Source of the DNA: Chryseobacterium indologenes
Lineage (GTDB): Bacteria; Bacteroidota; Bacteroidia; Flavobacteriales; Weeksellaceae
Direction of reading: 5' to 3'
Assembly: GCF_001295265.1 (NCBI RefSeq)
Contig: NZ_LJOD01000013.1
Location: forward strand, 1 to 64,000
Length of the DNA stretch: 64,000 nucleotides
The notes under the pieces were generated by a model that worked only from the letters and a program-made list of their open reading frames with translations, was not told the origin of the DNA and did no database searches. This document shows positions 1 through 8,517 of this stretch, piece after piece. Every line of letters begins with the position of its first letter. The first letter of the stretch is position 1. The translations under genes were made by a program, and so were the position numbers.

Positions 1-17
1 GAGTAGGCCGCCGCCAG
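1..17 (+). rRNA. rrf: 5S rRNA, 3' end only (partial)
   Basis: The window opens with GAGTAGGCCGCCGCCA, which matches the conserved 3' arm of bacterial 5S rRNA (the GAGAGTAGG...GCC strand). The rest lies to the left of the window. A strong terminator follows 18 bases later, as expected at the end of an rRNA operon. The call rests on a short piece, so it is likely rather than certain. Confidence 0.7.
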
Positions 18-34
18 TTTTTATATTATTAGAA

Positions 35-69
35 AGTCTCATACAGCAATGTGTGAGACTTTTTTTTTG
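35..69 (+). terminator. Terminator of the rRNA operon
   Basis: Hairpin with an 11-bp stem (AGTCTCATACA / TGTGTGAGACT, one G-T pair), loop GCAA, followed by nine T. Directly downstream of the 5S rRNA end. Confidence 0.85.
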
Positions 70-360
70 ATTTATACACCAATGATCCTCCCTATCCCCC
101 ATAGCAGCCTTACCCCGCAGCATAAAAGGAAATACACCATGGAAGGAGGAGGAAAAGAGGATAACGGGAAAAACTCCTGAAAATGTACTTTCATTAGGAT
201 GCCTAAAAGGTAATAGATATACTTTAATTATCATACTATCAACATTAGGGTTGATTTTTTGAAAATATTGTCAAAATGGATTGAATTTTTTATGATTTTA
301 ATTTATAAATTATGTAACTTAGTCATACTAAAATGATTACGAATCTAAATTCTACAAAGT
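70..360. other. Intergenic stretch, no gene seen
   Basis: About 290 AT-rich bases between the rRNA terminator and the next gene. I see no open frame with a credible start, no tRNA-like fold and no clear TAnnTTTG promoter. The promoter of the following gene is presumably here but does not match the consensus well. Confidence 0.5.
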
Positions 361-1527
361 ATGAAGAAACATTTATTACCTCTATTTTTGTTGTTATCAG
401 GCGTATATGCCCAGGCTCAGCAGGATATATTTGCCATTGCAGGAAAGGATACTCCAAGTATTATTTTCAGTGATTTACGAACTATTGATGCTGCGAATGG
501 AACTTCCGGGAGTAAAGTTTTTACTAATGAATCTCCCGCAAAAGTATTTTCACAATCGAGAAAAGGACCGGTAACAGAGGACAAAAATACATATGCTCAT
601 TCACAGGCGATTACAATGGCGGCTTTAGCTTACGACGCATCCAATAATAATCTGGTGTATATGCCCATGTTCTCTTCCAATATTTATTTTCTGAATCCTG
701 ACACCCAGGAGATTACTTTGGTAGAGAATACAGCGGTACGAGTGACTTCCTGTGATATAAATTCTCATATTACAAGAATGTCTGCGGGATATGACGGAAA
801 TATCTATGCAATGAACAATGCAGGTACACAGTTTCTTCAGATCAGTAAAAAAAACGGGCAATATACAGTAAGTGATCTTGGAATTATTCAGGATGATTCC
901 TCAAACGGTAAAAATTCATTTACAGCAATGGAAACAGGCTTTGGTGGAGATATGATAGCGGATGCTGACAATAATTTTTATGTATTTTCAGCTTCCGGGA
1001 ATGTTTTTAAAATTGTTACCAAAGAACTTAAGGCAAAATTTGTCGGTAAGATAACAGGTATTCCTGAAAACTATTCTGTAAACGGTTCTGCCGTGAATGC
1101 CCAGGGTAAAGTTATCATTGCAAGTGCTAAAGGGGCCGGATTATATGAAGTAGATTTAAAATCCCTGCAGGCCAAACCACTTCCTGGTGAAGAGAAACTT
1201 CACATTTATGACCTGGCCAGTAAATATTTTGCTAACGAGAGGATTGCATCATCTAATGCCTTGGCAGGAATTGATGTTTATCCGACAAGAGTGGATGAGC
1301 ATCTTATCAATATTAGGATAAATGATAAAGCAGTGAAAGGAAATCTTAGATTTACTGTATTTGATTTTTCGGGTAAAAGTGTAATGAAACAGGATCTTGT
1401 TGTAAAAGACGGTTCACTGAATCAGGCGGTTGATCTGAATAATATAGCTAGTGGAGCCTATATGGTTAATATAACCAATGAATCCGGGAAAATATTGTTA
1501 AACAAAAAAATTCTTGTGACAGAATAA
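361..1527 (+). CDS. Secreted protein with T9SS type A sorting domain
   Basis: 388 residues. The N-terminus (MKKHLLPLFLLLSGVYAQAQ) is a signal peptide. Residues about 25-300 form repeated short beta-rich units of propeller type (runs such as YDGNIYAMNNAG and DADNNFYVFSASG), without recognisable catalytic residues. The last ~80 residues are a type IX secretion C-terminal sorting domain: DVYPTRV, then SGKSV, ASGAYMVNITNESGK and a basic end KKILV. By family knowledge such proteins cross the outer membrane through T9SS and are released or anchored on the surface. It stands alone between the rRNA operon and malQ. Function beyond secretion is unknown; the secretion call is firm. Confidence 0.85.
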   Translation: MKKHLLPLFLLLSGVYAQAQQDIFAIAGKDTPSIIFSDLRTIDAANGTSGSKVFTNESPAKVFSQSRKGPVTEDKNTYAHSQAITMAALAYDASNNNLVYMPMFSSNIYFLNPDTQEITLVENTAVRVTSCDINSHITRMSAGYDGNIYAMNNAGTQFLQISKKNGQYTVSDLGIIQDDSSNGKNSFTAMETGFGGDMIADADNNFYVFSASGNVFKIVTKELKAKFVGKITGIPENYSVNGSAVNAQGKVIIASAKGAGLYEVDLKSLQAKPLPGEEKLHIYDLASKYFANERIASSNALAGIDVYPTRVDEHLINIRINDKAVKGNLRFTVFDFSGKSVMKQDLVVKDGSLNQAVDLNNIASGAYMVNITNESGKILLNKKILVTE

Positions 1528-1556
1528 GTCACATAAATAATACGCAGAATTCTCGT

Positions 1557-1564
1557 TAACTTTG
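1557..1564 (+). promoter_or_regulatory. Promoter -7 element just before a terminator
   Basis: TAACTTTG followed by CA is a full match to TAnnTTTG and a common Bacteroidota start-site context. No TTTG is found 19 bases upstream. A transcript starting near 1571 would immediately contain the hairpin at 1577-1605. Confidence 0.4.
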
Positions 1565-1576
1565 CAGAAAATTAAG

Positions 1577-1609
1577 ACCCTTTTCAATTAGTTTTTGAGA
1601 AGGGTTTTT
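1577..1609 (+). terminator. Terminator or leader hairpin before malQ
   Basis: Stem ACCCTTTTC / GAGAAGGGT (one G-T pair), 11-base loop, then TTTTT. It probably ends the upstream T9SS gene. Because a -7 element lies just upstream of it, it could also sit in the malQ leader. Confidence 0.7.
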
Positions 1610-1678
1610 AATGATTATTTGATATTCAATAAGTTTTATTTTTCGATATTAAAATGTATTTTTATAAAAAAATCTAGG

Positions 1679-4333
1679 ATGAAGCTATACTTTAATGTAG
1701 GATATAACGCCAAAGCAGGAGAGAATCTTCAGCTGGTAACCGTAGATGAGGAAAGTACCGCAGTACAATCCTATAGCATGTTTTATGCTGAAAACGGGTT
1801 GTGGAAATGTGAAGTAGATTATTTCTCAAGAACTGTTTCGTACAAATACCGGCTTACCGATGGGAAGGGAAATGTTCTGAGAGAGGAATTTGTACAGCAT
1901 CATCTTAACTTCCCTCACAACTATAAAGAGTTTGTGATTTTTGATGAATGGAATAATAAAAACTTTCCCGAAAATTACCTGAACAACAAAATTCTTTATA
2001 ATAAACTTAATACTTTTGTTCCTGAGAAAGTAACTGTTCTTAAAAAGCATACCCATCTTTTCAGAATTGAGGCTCCTATCTATAATCCTGACTGGAAAAT
2101 TGTACTATTCGGAAGCACAGCATCTCTCGGAAACTGGAATTATGACAAAGCAATTCATCTTTCACAAACTGATTTCGGAATTTGGGAAGCTTCTGTTGAA
2201 ATTCCTGAAAATGAATTTATTCAATTTAAATACTGTATTTATAACACCAGAGAAGGGAAAATAATTGATGTAGAAACAGGAGAGAACAGATTTACACCGG
2301 CGAATCCTTTGGGGGATGTTCTTCAGGTAGTTTCCAATCATTATTTCAGATTTAAAGGATATCAGATGTATCATGATGCCGGAGTAGCTGTTCCTGTATT
2401 TTCCCTGAGAAGCGAAAACGGTTTTGGAGTAGGTGAATTTTCTGATATTAAGGAGCTGGCGGACTGGACAAAGGAAACCAGTCTGGGAATTATCCAGATC
2501 CTGCCAATTAATGATACTACAGCTAATTATTCCTGGACGGATTCTTATCCTTACGCAGCTGTTTCTGTTTATGCACTTCATCCGCAGTATATTTCATTGG
2601 AAAATCTTGATTTTTCTTTACCGGAATCTTTAGTTTCAGAATATCAGTCTGAAAAAGAGGCTCTGAATGCCCTTGACCTCATTGACTATGAGAAAATGAT
2701 CGAAGGCAAATGGAAATATCTGAAAGCGGTTTTCAATGCTGAGAAAGATAAGATTTATAAAGACAGAAATTTTAAGAAATTTATAAAAGATAACGATCAC
2801 TGGCTGGTTCCTTATGCTGCCTTCTGCGTACTTCGGGATAAATATAAAACTCCGAATTTCAACGAGTGGAAAACCCATAAAAAATACATTGCAGGGAAAA
2901 TAGCTCCGTTTTTTACCAGCAAAAACAAAGATTACGATGCTTCAATGCTTCATGCATGGGTACAATACCAGCTTCATTTGCAGTTGAAAGACGCTGTTGA
3001 CTATGCTCATAGTTTAGGGATTTCTTTAAAAGGTGACCTTCCAATTGGTATTTACCGGTATTCTGTAGAAGCATGGACGGAGCCTGAATTGTTCGGGATG
3101 GATTTTCAGGCAGGAGCACCACCGGATCAGTTTACAGAATTGGGACAGAACTGGGAATTTCCGACGTACAACTGGGAAGCTATGAAAGCCGATGATTACA
3201 GATGGTGGAAAAATCGTTTCAAAGCATTGGAACAGTACTTTGATGCAATGAGAATTGACCATATATTAGGCTTTTTCAGAATCTGGAGAATGCCGGTTTC
3301 CGCTGTACAGGGAATTTTAGGATATTTCTATCCGGCAGTTCCTATTGTTACTGAAGAATTCAAAGCATGGAATATCTCATTTGATTTTGACCGGTACTGT
3401 AAGCCATACATCAATGACAGGATCCTGTGGGATTATTTTGGTGAAAATACTCCTGAAGCATTAAAATATATTAACCATAATAGTGACGGAACCTATTCAT
3501 TTAAGGAAGAATTTGATACCCAGAGAAAAATAACCGATTTCTTTAAAAAGAACCCGGGAAGCTCAGTAGAAGAGAAGCTGATTTCCCTGTGTGCCAACGT
3601 ATTGTTCCTTACTGAAGACAGAAACGGAGAAACGGTTTATCACCCGAGATTTAATGTTTATAACACAGAATCTTACAAATATCTGCCTGAATGGGATCAG
3701 AAAGCAATTTATGACCTGTATCACGACTATTTCTTCAGAAGACAGGATCATCTCTGGTATGAGAAAGCCATGGAAAAGCTTCCGGTGATTTTAAATGCAA
3801 CCAAAATGCTGATCTGTGGAGAAGACCTGGGAATGGTACCTTCCTGTGTTCCTGTTGTCATGGATGAACTGGCTATTATTGCTTTGAAAGTACAACGTAT
3901 GCCTTCGGAAAATATTCCTTTTTACAATCCTAAAAATGCAGGTTATATGAACGTAGTAACAGCTTCTTCCCATGATAGCTCTACTTTACGGCAATGGTGG
4001 AAGGAAAGCCCTGCGCTCACACAGAAATATTTTAATCAGCAGCTTATTCAGTATGGAAAAGCGCCTGAGGAAATGGATGCATATCTGGCAGAAATTATCA
4101 TGAAGCAGCATCTTTATAATGATGCTATGCTTGCTATTTTCCCGATTCAGGAGTTTCTGGCAACAGATCCGGAACTGACGAATAAAAATATAGATAATGA
4201 AAGGATTAACGATCCTGCAGTATTTCCACATTACTGGCGCTACAGGATGCATCTGAAACTGGAAGAGCTCAAAGACAGTACCAACTTCAATGAAAAGATA
4301 AAGCATTGGATAAATGATAGTGGCAGAATGTAA
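1679..4333 (+). CDS. malQ: 4-alpha-glucanotransferase (amylomaltase), GH77 with two starch-binding domains
   Basis: 884 residues from ATG at 1679. The frame is open further upstream, but that part runs into the terminator at 1577-1609, and MKLYFNVGY is the natural start of a CBM20 domain. Two CBM20 domains (about 1-105 and 115-225) precede a GH77 catalytic domain. GH77 motifs visible: GDLPIGIYR, MRIDHILGFFR (nucleophile Asp, about 525), GEDLGMVP (acid/base Glu, about 714) and SSHDSSTLRQWW. It transfers maltodextrin segments between alpha-1,4 glucans in the cytoplasm. The double CBM20 architecture is that of the large disproportionating enzymes of plants (DPE2) and many Bacteroidota. No glycogen or maltose genes lie next to it. 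Confidence 0.93.
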   Translation: MKLYFNVGYNAKAGENLQLVTVDEESTAVQSYSMFYAENGLWKCEVDYFSRTVSYKYRLTDGKGNVLREEFVQHHLNFPHNYKEFVIFDEWNNKNFPENYLNNKILYNKLNTFVPEKVTVLKKHTHLFRIEAPIYNPDWKIVLFGSTASLGNWNYDKAIHLSQTDFGIWEASVEIPENEFIQFKYCIYNTREGKIIDVETGENRFTPANPLGDVLQVVSNHYFRFKGYQMYHDAGVAVPVFSLRSENGFGVGEFSDIKELADWTKETSLGIIQILPINDTTANYSWTDSYPYAAVSVYALHPQYISLENLDFSLPESLVSEYQSEKEALNALDLIDYEKMIEGKWKYLKAVFNAEKDKIYKDRNFKKFIKDNDHWLVPYAAFCVLRDKYKTPNFNEWKTHKKYIAGKIAPFFTSKNKDYDASMLHAWVQYQLHLQLKDAVDYAHSLGISLKGDLPIGIYRYSVEAWTEPELFGMDFQAGAPPDQFTELGQNWEFPTYNWEAMKADDYRWWKNRFKALEQYFDAMRIDHILGFFRIWRMPVSAVQGILGYFYPAVPIVTEEFKAWNISFDFDRYCKPYINDRILWDYFGENTPEALKYINHNSDGTYSFKEEFDTQRKITDFFKKNPGSSVEEKLISLCANVLFLTEDRNGETVYHPRFNVYNTESYKYLPEWDQKAIYDLYHDYFFRRQDHLWYEKAMEKLPVILNATKMLICGEDLGMVPSCVPVVMDELAIIALKVQRMPSENIPFYNPKNAGYMNVVTASSHDSSTLRQWWKESPALTQKYFNQQLIQYGKAPEEMDAYLAEIIMKQHLYNDAMLAIFPIQEFLATDPELTNKNIDNERINDPAVFPHYWRYRMHLKLEELKDSTNFNEKIKHWINDSGRM

Positions 4334-4373
4334 AATTAACAATTGATTATCAGTTGGTTAAAAATAAATTGAA

Positions 4374-4408
4374 AGAAGTTTTATCTTAGGATTTAACTTC
4401 TTTTTTTT
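4374..4408 (+). terminator. Terminator after malQ
   Basis: Stem AGAAGTT / AACTTCT with a 14-base loop and a run of T, 40 bases after the malQ stop. Confidence 0.65.
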
Positions 4409-4472
4409 ATTTACATCAAAGAAGTAGAATAGAGATATTCTGCTATATATTAACCAATTAACGACTATTGAG

Positions 4473-5450
4473 ATGAAAAAAATATTTTTGGGATTGGCTT
4501 TGGGACTGGCAGCTTTGTCTTCCGCCCAGCAATATCCAAATAACGGATGGGGAGACGATGATTATTATCAGAATGGGAATGGCTATTATACTGATGAAGA
4601 TGACAGAAATTATTTCCCAGATGATTATTACTATAACTATCCTCAGGATTATTATCCAAGTGATTATTACCAGAATTATTATAACGACTACCGGAATAGT
4701 ATTGTAAATATCAACTGGAATGTTTTCTTCAGACAAAACGGACTGAATCGTTGGCAGATTGATCAGATTTTGAGACTGAATAATCTGTACGCAAGTTTTT
4801 CAGCGTGGGATAATTTCTACCGATATAATCCGGACAGATGGTACTATGACAGATTTTATGCCCTGGAAAGAATTTTAGGTCCAAGAATATTTGTTGTATT
4901 TCAGAATAATTATTACCATGGAAGAAGCCCGATTGTTTACTTTCAGAATTACAGAAGAACCTATTATGCTCCGAGATATGCGGTAATGCCGAGATACAGA
5001 AATGTTAATATCAATATTTATCGTGTTGACCGATCAAGATTCCGCAGAATGGACAACCCTAGTTTCTATGCATTCAGATCAAGTGACAGACCAAACAACG
5101 GATTCAGAGGGGGAGTAAGAGACGGAGGTAATAGCGGAGGCTTCCGTAATCAGACAGATAACAGAAACAGATCTGATAACTTCAATGGTTTCCGAAATGA
5201 TAATAACGGGACAAGAAGTAATGGCGGATTCAGAAGAGAGTCTGATAACAATAACGGAACCAGAGGCGGATTTGGAAATAATGGAGGTTTCAGAGGAAAC
5301 AGTGATATAAAAAGAGAGTCTCCTAGAAGAGAAAATAACGGAGGATTCAGAGGAAATAATAATGGTTTCAGATCTGAAAACTCATCTCCGAGACCGCAGA
5401 ATAATAACAACAGCTCCGGAGGCTTCCGAAGCAGGTTAGCGAATAATTAA
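4473..5450 (+). CDS. Secreted Tyr/Asn-rich protein with GGFR-repeat tail
   Basis: 325 residues. Signal peptide MKKIFLGLALGLAALSSAQ. Residues 20-85 are packed with Tyr, Asp and Asn (clusters such as DDYYYNYPQDYYPSDYY). Residues 85-200 are a more ordinary segment (WQIDQILRLNNLY, FYALERILGPRIF). Residues 200-325 are low complexity, rich in Gly, Asn, Arg and Ser with recurrent GGFR/NGFR units. No catalytic motif. I do not recognise a function; a basic, flexible, envelope-associated protein is plausible. The tail is long antisense-open, which explains open frames on the other strand. Confidence 0.75.
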   Translation: MKKIFLGLALGLAALSSAQQYPNNGWGDDDYYQNGNGYYTDEDDRNYFPDDYYYNYPQDYYPSDYYQNYYNDYRNSIVNINWNVFFRQNGLNRWQIDQILRLNNLYASFSAWDNFYRYNPDRWYYDRFYALERILGPRIFVVFQNNYYHGRSPIVYFQNYRRTYYAPRYAVMPRYRNVNINIYRVDRSRFRRMDNPSFYAFRSSDRPNNGFRGGVRDGGNSGGFRNQTDNRNRSDNFNGFRNDNNGTRSNGGFRRESDNNNGTRGGFGNNGGFRGNSDIKRESPRRENNGGFRGNNNGFRSENSSPRPQNNNNSSGGFRSRLANN

Positions 5451-5480
5451 TTTTCATATATTATATTTAAGTGGTGTGAA

Positions 5481-5510
5481 GGACAGATTCCAGGATCTGT
5501 CCTTTTTTTT
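5481..5510 (+). terminator. Rho-independent terminator
   Basis: Perfect stem GGACAGAT / ATCTGTCC, 6-base loop, eight T. Confidence 0.88.
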
Positions 5511-5627
5511 GTTTTTAATTATTGTTTTTATAATATAATTTAACATTTTTTATGAATAATATCATTTAACTTCTGTTTTAACTTATAATCAAAAAGATGT
5601 AGAATAATTAATTAAATATTTTTTAAG

Positions 5628-6074
5628 ATGAAAAAATTAGTTTTAGCGATAGCAATAATGGGATTGAGCGGTTTAGCAATGGCACAACAGACTACTCCTC
5701 AGGACAGACAGGCAAGAGCTGCTGAAATGAAACAGAAAATGCAGCAGAAGGAACAGGAACGTATGGCGCAGATGCAGAAAGATCTTAATCTAAACCAATC
5801 GCAGGTAGCTCAGATCAAAGCGCTTCACGAGCAGAGAAAAGCTGAAATGAAAGCCGATTTTGAAAAAAATAAAGCAGAAAGGATGGCTAAAATGGATGAA
5901 ATGAAGGCTAGGAGAGCCCAAATGGATGCCGATATGAAAAAAATTCTGACGCCTGAACAATATGATAAATGGCAGGCTGACAGAAAAGCAAGGATGGAAG
6001 AGAGAAGGGTAGCCATGAAGGATAGAAAAATGATGAAAAAACCGATGAACACAGCTGTTCCTGATGCAAAATAA
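5628..6074 (+). CDS. Small secreted helical protein, Spy/CpxP-like (DUF4890-type)
   Basis: 148 residues. Signal peptide MKKLVLAIAIMGLSGLAMAQQ, then a Lys/Met/Glu/Arg-rich helical body. The segment LNLNQSQVAQIKALHEQRK and the later ILTPEQYDKWQ are the paired LTxxQ-like motifs of periplasmic Spy/CpxP-type proteins. Those relatives act as periplasmic chaperones or envelope stress sensors; here that is inference from the motif. Monocistronic, with its own terminator. Confidence 0.78.
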   Translation: MKKLVLAIAIMGLSGLAMAQQTTPQDRQARAAEMKQKMQQKEQERMAQMQKDLNLNQSQVAQIKALHEQRKAEMKADFEKNKAERMAKMDEMKARRAQMDADMKKILTPEQYDKWQADRKARMEERRVAMKDRKMMKKPMNTAVPDAK

Positions 6075-6104
6075 ACGTTCATAATTTTGATTTTTTAATG
6101 TGTG

Positions 6105-6130
6105 AAGGATGGGATTTTTCCCGTCCTTTT
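6105..6130 (+). terminator. Terminator between the Spy-like gene and ferritin
   Basis: Stem AAGGATGGGA / TCCCGTCCTT (one G-T pair), T4 loop, followed by TTTT. An open frame starting at 6102 would begin inside this hairpin, which argues for the later ferritin start. Confidence 0.8.
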
Positions 6131-6152
6131 CGCATTAAATTTCATTAAAACT

Positions 6153-6183
6153 TTTGATTTCGGGCTTTTATTCCCTATTTTTG
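6153..6183 (+). promoter_or_regulatory. Consensus Bacteroidota promoter of the ferritin gene
   Basis: TTTG at 6153-6156, exactly 19 bases, then TATTTTTG at 6176-6183: a full match to the -33/-7 consensus. The expected start site is near 6190, giving a leader of about 10 bases before ATG 6201. Confidence 0.85.
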
Positions 6184-6200
6184 ACTATAAATTTATACTT

Positions 6201-6710
6201 ATGGTCAGCGAAAAAATTGCAAAATTAATTAACGAGCAGATCGCTCACGAACAATATGCCGCACAATATTATCTTTCAATGTCTGCCTGGTTCTCAGGAC
6301 AGGACCTTGACGGAATTGCCAATTATTTCAGAGTTCAAAGCAAAGAAGAATTGATGCACGCAGATAAAATGTTTGATTATCTGAATGATGTTGGTGGAGA
6401 AATCATTATCGGGGAAATTGCAAAACCACCACATCAGTTCGAGAATGCAACAGATATTTTCGAAAAAGCACTGGAACATGAGAAAAAAGTAACAAAAAGC
6501 ATTTTCAATATTGTAAAGAACGCTAATGATGAAGGAGATTTTGCAACAACATCTTTCATGCAGTGGTTTATTAATGAGCAGGTGGAAGAAGAAGCAAGCG
6601 CTTCGCAGTATGTGACGAAGATCAAGATGGTATGTGATAACCCTTCTGCATTATATCTTTTTGACCAGGAGCTGGCTCAGAGAGTTTTTACTCCTGATAC
6701 TACAGCTTAA
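6201..6710 (+). CDS. ftnA: Ferritin (non-heme)
   Basis: 169 residues from ATG 6201; the upstream extension of the frame would start in a terminator and run through the promoter. Ferritin fold of four helices. Iron-site residues are visible in AHEQYAAQYY (helix A), SKEELMHADKM (helix B, Glu and His) and NEQVEEEASAS (helix D). Ferritins of this type form 24-mer shells that oxidise and store iron in the cytoplasm. The single gene has a perfect promoter and its own terminator, in keeping with independent regulation. No Fur box was recognised. Confidence 0.93.
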   Translation: MVSEKIAKLINEQIAHEQYAAQYYLSMSAWFSGQDLDGIANYFRVQSKEELMHADKMFDYLNDVGGEIIIGEIAKPPHQFENATDIFEKALEHEKKVTKSIFNIVKNANDEGDFATTSFMQWFINEQVEEEASASQYVTKIKMVCDNPSALYLFDQELAQRVFTPDTTA

Positions 6711-6728
6711 TACCAATATACTAAAGAA

Positions 6729-6770
6729 ACATCCCCGCTGTTCGGAGAACAGCGGGGATGTTTTATTTTT
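6729..6770. terminator. Bidirectional terminator between convergent genes
   Basis: Perfect 15-bp stem (ACATCCCCGCTGTTC and its complement) around a GGA loop, with T-rich sequence to the right. Lies in the 52-base gap between ferritin (+) and the esterase-like gene (-). Confidence 0.92.
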
Positions 6771-8025
6771 CTAATAGTCTGGAATGGGCAGACTCTTTAA
6801 TGAAGATAAGATAATCAAAATCAGCAGAAATATTGGTTTTCTGAAATTCTTCGGAAACAACTGTGGAACCTGTTCTTCTGAATCTTATTTCATCCCTGGT
6901 TATCCATCGGGCTGCCTCACTGTTTTCTTGTCGGAGGCTTTTAAGATCAAGTACAAAAATCGGTATATCTAGTGAGTTCAGCAGGTATTCTGCTGTACCT
7001 TCATAGGCTGTTTGGGCAGGAAAAGAGCCGACTGTTCTGGACTTTTGGTCAAAAGCTGTATAATTTCCACTGTAAAATGTAAACCCGAAAGTGGTATAAT
7101 CATTTTTTAGGTCACGTTTTAAATATTCTCCCATCTTTGCTTTATAGTTGCTGATATGCCCGTTATGGGCAGAAACAATCATTCTGGCATCCGGATTCTG
7201 AGAATGAATCCACCCGATATTTTGGGCCATGTACAGATCCCTCTTCATGGCTGATTTATCTGTATTCTGTTCAATGATACGAAGATTCTGAAGAAACCAG
7301 TTCTTTTCTTTCTCATCTTTTATTTTCCGGGAAAATAGTTTGAGATTTTCAAGAAGGATATTCAGAGTTTCTTTCTGGTCGGAGGTAATATTGGTTTTTT
7401 TAGATTTTCCATTACTCTGTTCATCAATTGCTTTGATAACTTCAGACAGCTGTGTGATATCGTCCTGCGGAAAACTGTTTACAGTGCAGATTTTCTTTAT
7501 TTCTTCTATTGCCCCGCCGGTATATAACATATCAAATCCTGTAAATTGTACTTGACGAGAACCTGTCTCATTATACTTTTTAATCCAGTTTACTATCGAT
7601 AGCATTTCTTCAGTCTGCCAGATCCAGAACTTCATTCCTTCCAGAAAAACTTTAGGATCACCTTCTCCATTCATCGTAAATTCGTTCATCATGTAGGATT
7701 CAGGCATAGAAGCCTCAAGAGAAAAAATACTGAAATTATTATTGGGAATCAGATATCTTACGAGCCGGTCTTTCATCTTGTAAATCTCGCTGGAGCCGTG
7801 GGAAACTTCTCCCAATGCAACAATTTTGGAGGTTCCAATGAGGTTGTCAAATATCTTCAGATCAGAAACTTCAGGATATTCCGGTTCAACAGATTTTAAA
7901 GGATAAATAAATTTTTTAAGATAAGCTTTCTCTTCTTCTGTCAGGTTTTTTTTCTGTGCCTGGGTATTGAAAGATATTAGAAAAACGAACAGCGTAAAGA
8001 TTATCGGATAACATTGTTTTTTCAT
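6763..8025 (-). CDS. Erythromycin esterase family protein, secreted
   Basis: 420 residues. Signal peptide MKKQCYPIIFTLFVFLISFNTQAQ. The family signatures are present: ALGEVSHGSSEI near residue 70, FSLEASMPES, the segment FWIWQTEEMLSIVNWIKKYN, TGFDMLYTGG and ARMIVSAHNGHISNYK. The His and Glu in these motifs correspond to the catalytic residues of the EreA/EreB fold. Most chromosomal members do not hydrolyse macrolides, so resistance should not be assumed. Monocistronic and convergent with ferritin. Substrate unknown. Confidence 0.85.
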   Translation of the reverse strand: MKKQCYPIIFTLFVFLISFNTQAQKKNLTEEEKAYLKKFIYPLKSVEPEYPEVSDLKIFDNLIGTSKIVALGEVSHGSSEIYKMKDRLVRYLIPNNNFSIFSLEASMPESYMMNEFTMNGEGDPKVFLEGMKFWIWQTEEMLSIVNWIKKYNETGSRQVQFTGFDMLYTGGAIEEIKKICTVNSFPQDDITQLSEVIKAIDEQSNGKSKKTNITSDQKETLNILLENLKLFSRKIKDEKEKNWFLQNLRIIEQNTDKSAMKRDLYMAQNIGWIHSQNPDARMIVSAHNGHISNYKAKMGEYLKRDLKNDYTTFGFTFYSGNYTAFDQKSRTVGSFPAQTAYEGTAEYLLNSLDIPIFVLDLKSLRQENSEAARWITRDEIRFRRTGSTVVSEEFQKTNISADFDYLIFIKESAHSRLLEK

Positions 8026-8148
8026 GGGTTATTTTTGTTCCGCAAAGCAAAGCCAAAAAACAGCTCTTGAAAAAAAACTATCCATAAAATTTTATTAAAT
8101 TTTGTTTTAAAAAGTTAAAAAAATGAAGTTTTAATGAAGAACAATATT

Positions 8149-8388
8149 TTATCTTTCCCGACTTGGCCTCTGTATCCTTATAGAAATAAAGAAAGAGAGA
8201 ATAGCTGCGGGAATGCTATATATCAAAGCAATAAAAACATTTCCCGTAGGCATATACCGATGGCCATCTGTTGTTATGGGCGGATTGATATAATCGGCGG
8301 CTTCATAAACTGCAACAACTGCAATAATCAGTGTGATAAGGCTGATAAGAAAGGAAGCAAGGTATATTTTCATGGTAAGTGTTTTCAT
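8149..8388 (-). CDS. Small membrane protein, two transmembrane segments
   Basis: 79 residues with two clear hydrophobic helices (about 8-27 IYLASFLISLITLIIAVVAV, and 53-70 IALIYSIPAAILSFFISI) and a short polar loop between. The strand is chosen because of this membrane profile and an AAAGGA stretch just before ATG 8388; the opposing frame at 8134-8427 lacks such structure. A second in-frame Met (MKIYLAS) could be the true start. Family and function not recognised. Confidence 0.55.
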   Translation of the reverse strand: MKTLTMKIYLASFLISLITLIIAVVAVYEAADYINPPITTDGHRYMPTGNVFIALIYSIPAAILSFFISIRIQRPSRER

Positions 8389-8465
8389 GTTTATCCTTTA
8401 GAAATAAGAATGTTATCGGGATTATAACTAAAAATAGGATGAAGAATTATTGACGCTTTAAAAAT

Positions 8466-8492
8466 AAAAAAACCACCTTTAATTAAGATGGT
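8466..8492 (-). terminator. Terminator of tssD
   Basis: On the minus strand: ACCATCTT, AATTA loop, AAGGTGGT (one G-T pair), then a run of T. About 25 bases after the tssD stop. Confidence 0.75.
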
Positions 8493-8517
8493 CTTTATAT
8501 AGGAGGCTAAGTAAAAA

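Noticed and set aside
5150..5410. Open frame on the minus strand opposite the GGFR-repeat tail
   Set aside because: Shadow of a low-complexity region; the product is Leu/Pro repeats with no start signal.
6102..6200. Longer N-terminus for ferritin
   Set aside because: It begins inside a terminator and runs through the consensus promoter; ferritin homologs start at MVSEKIAKL.
6763..8025. Macrolide resistance gene
   Set aside because: The family includes true macrolide esterases, but chromosomal secreted members mostly lack this activity; no resistance context.
8134..8427. Plus-strand frame of 97 codons opposite the small membrane protein
   Set aside because: Product has no structure or family features, while the minus-strand product has two clean membrane helices.
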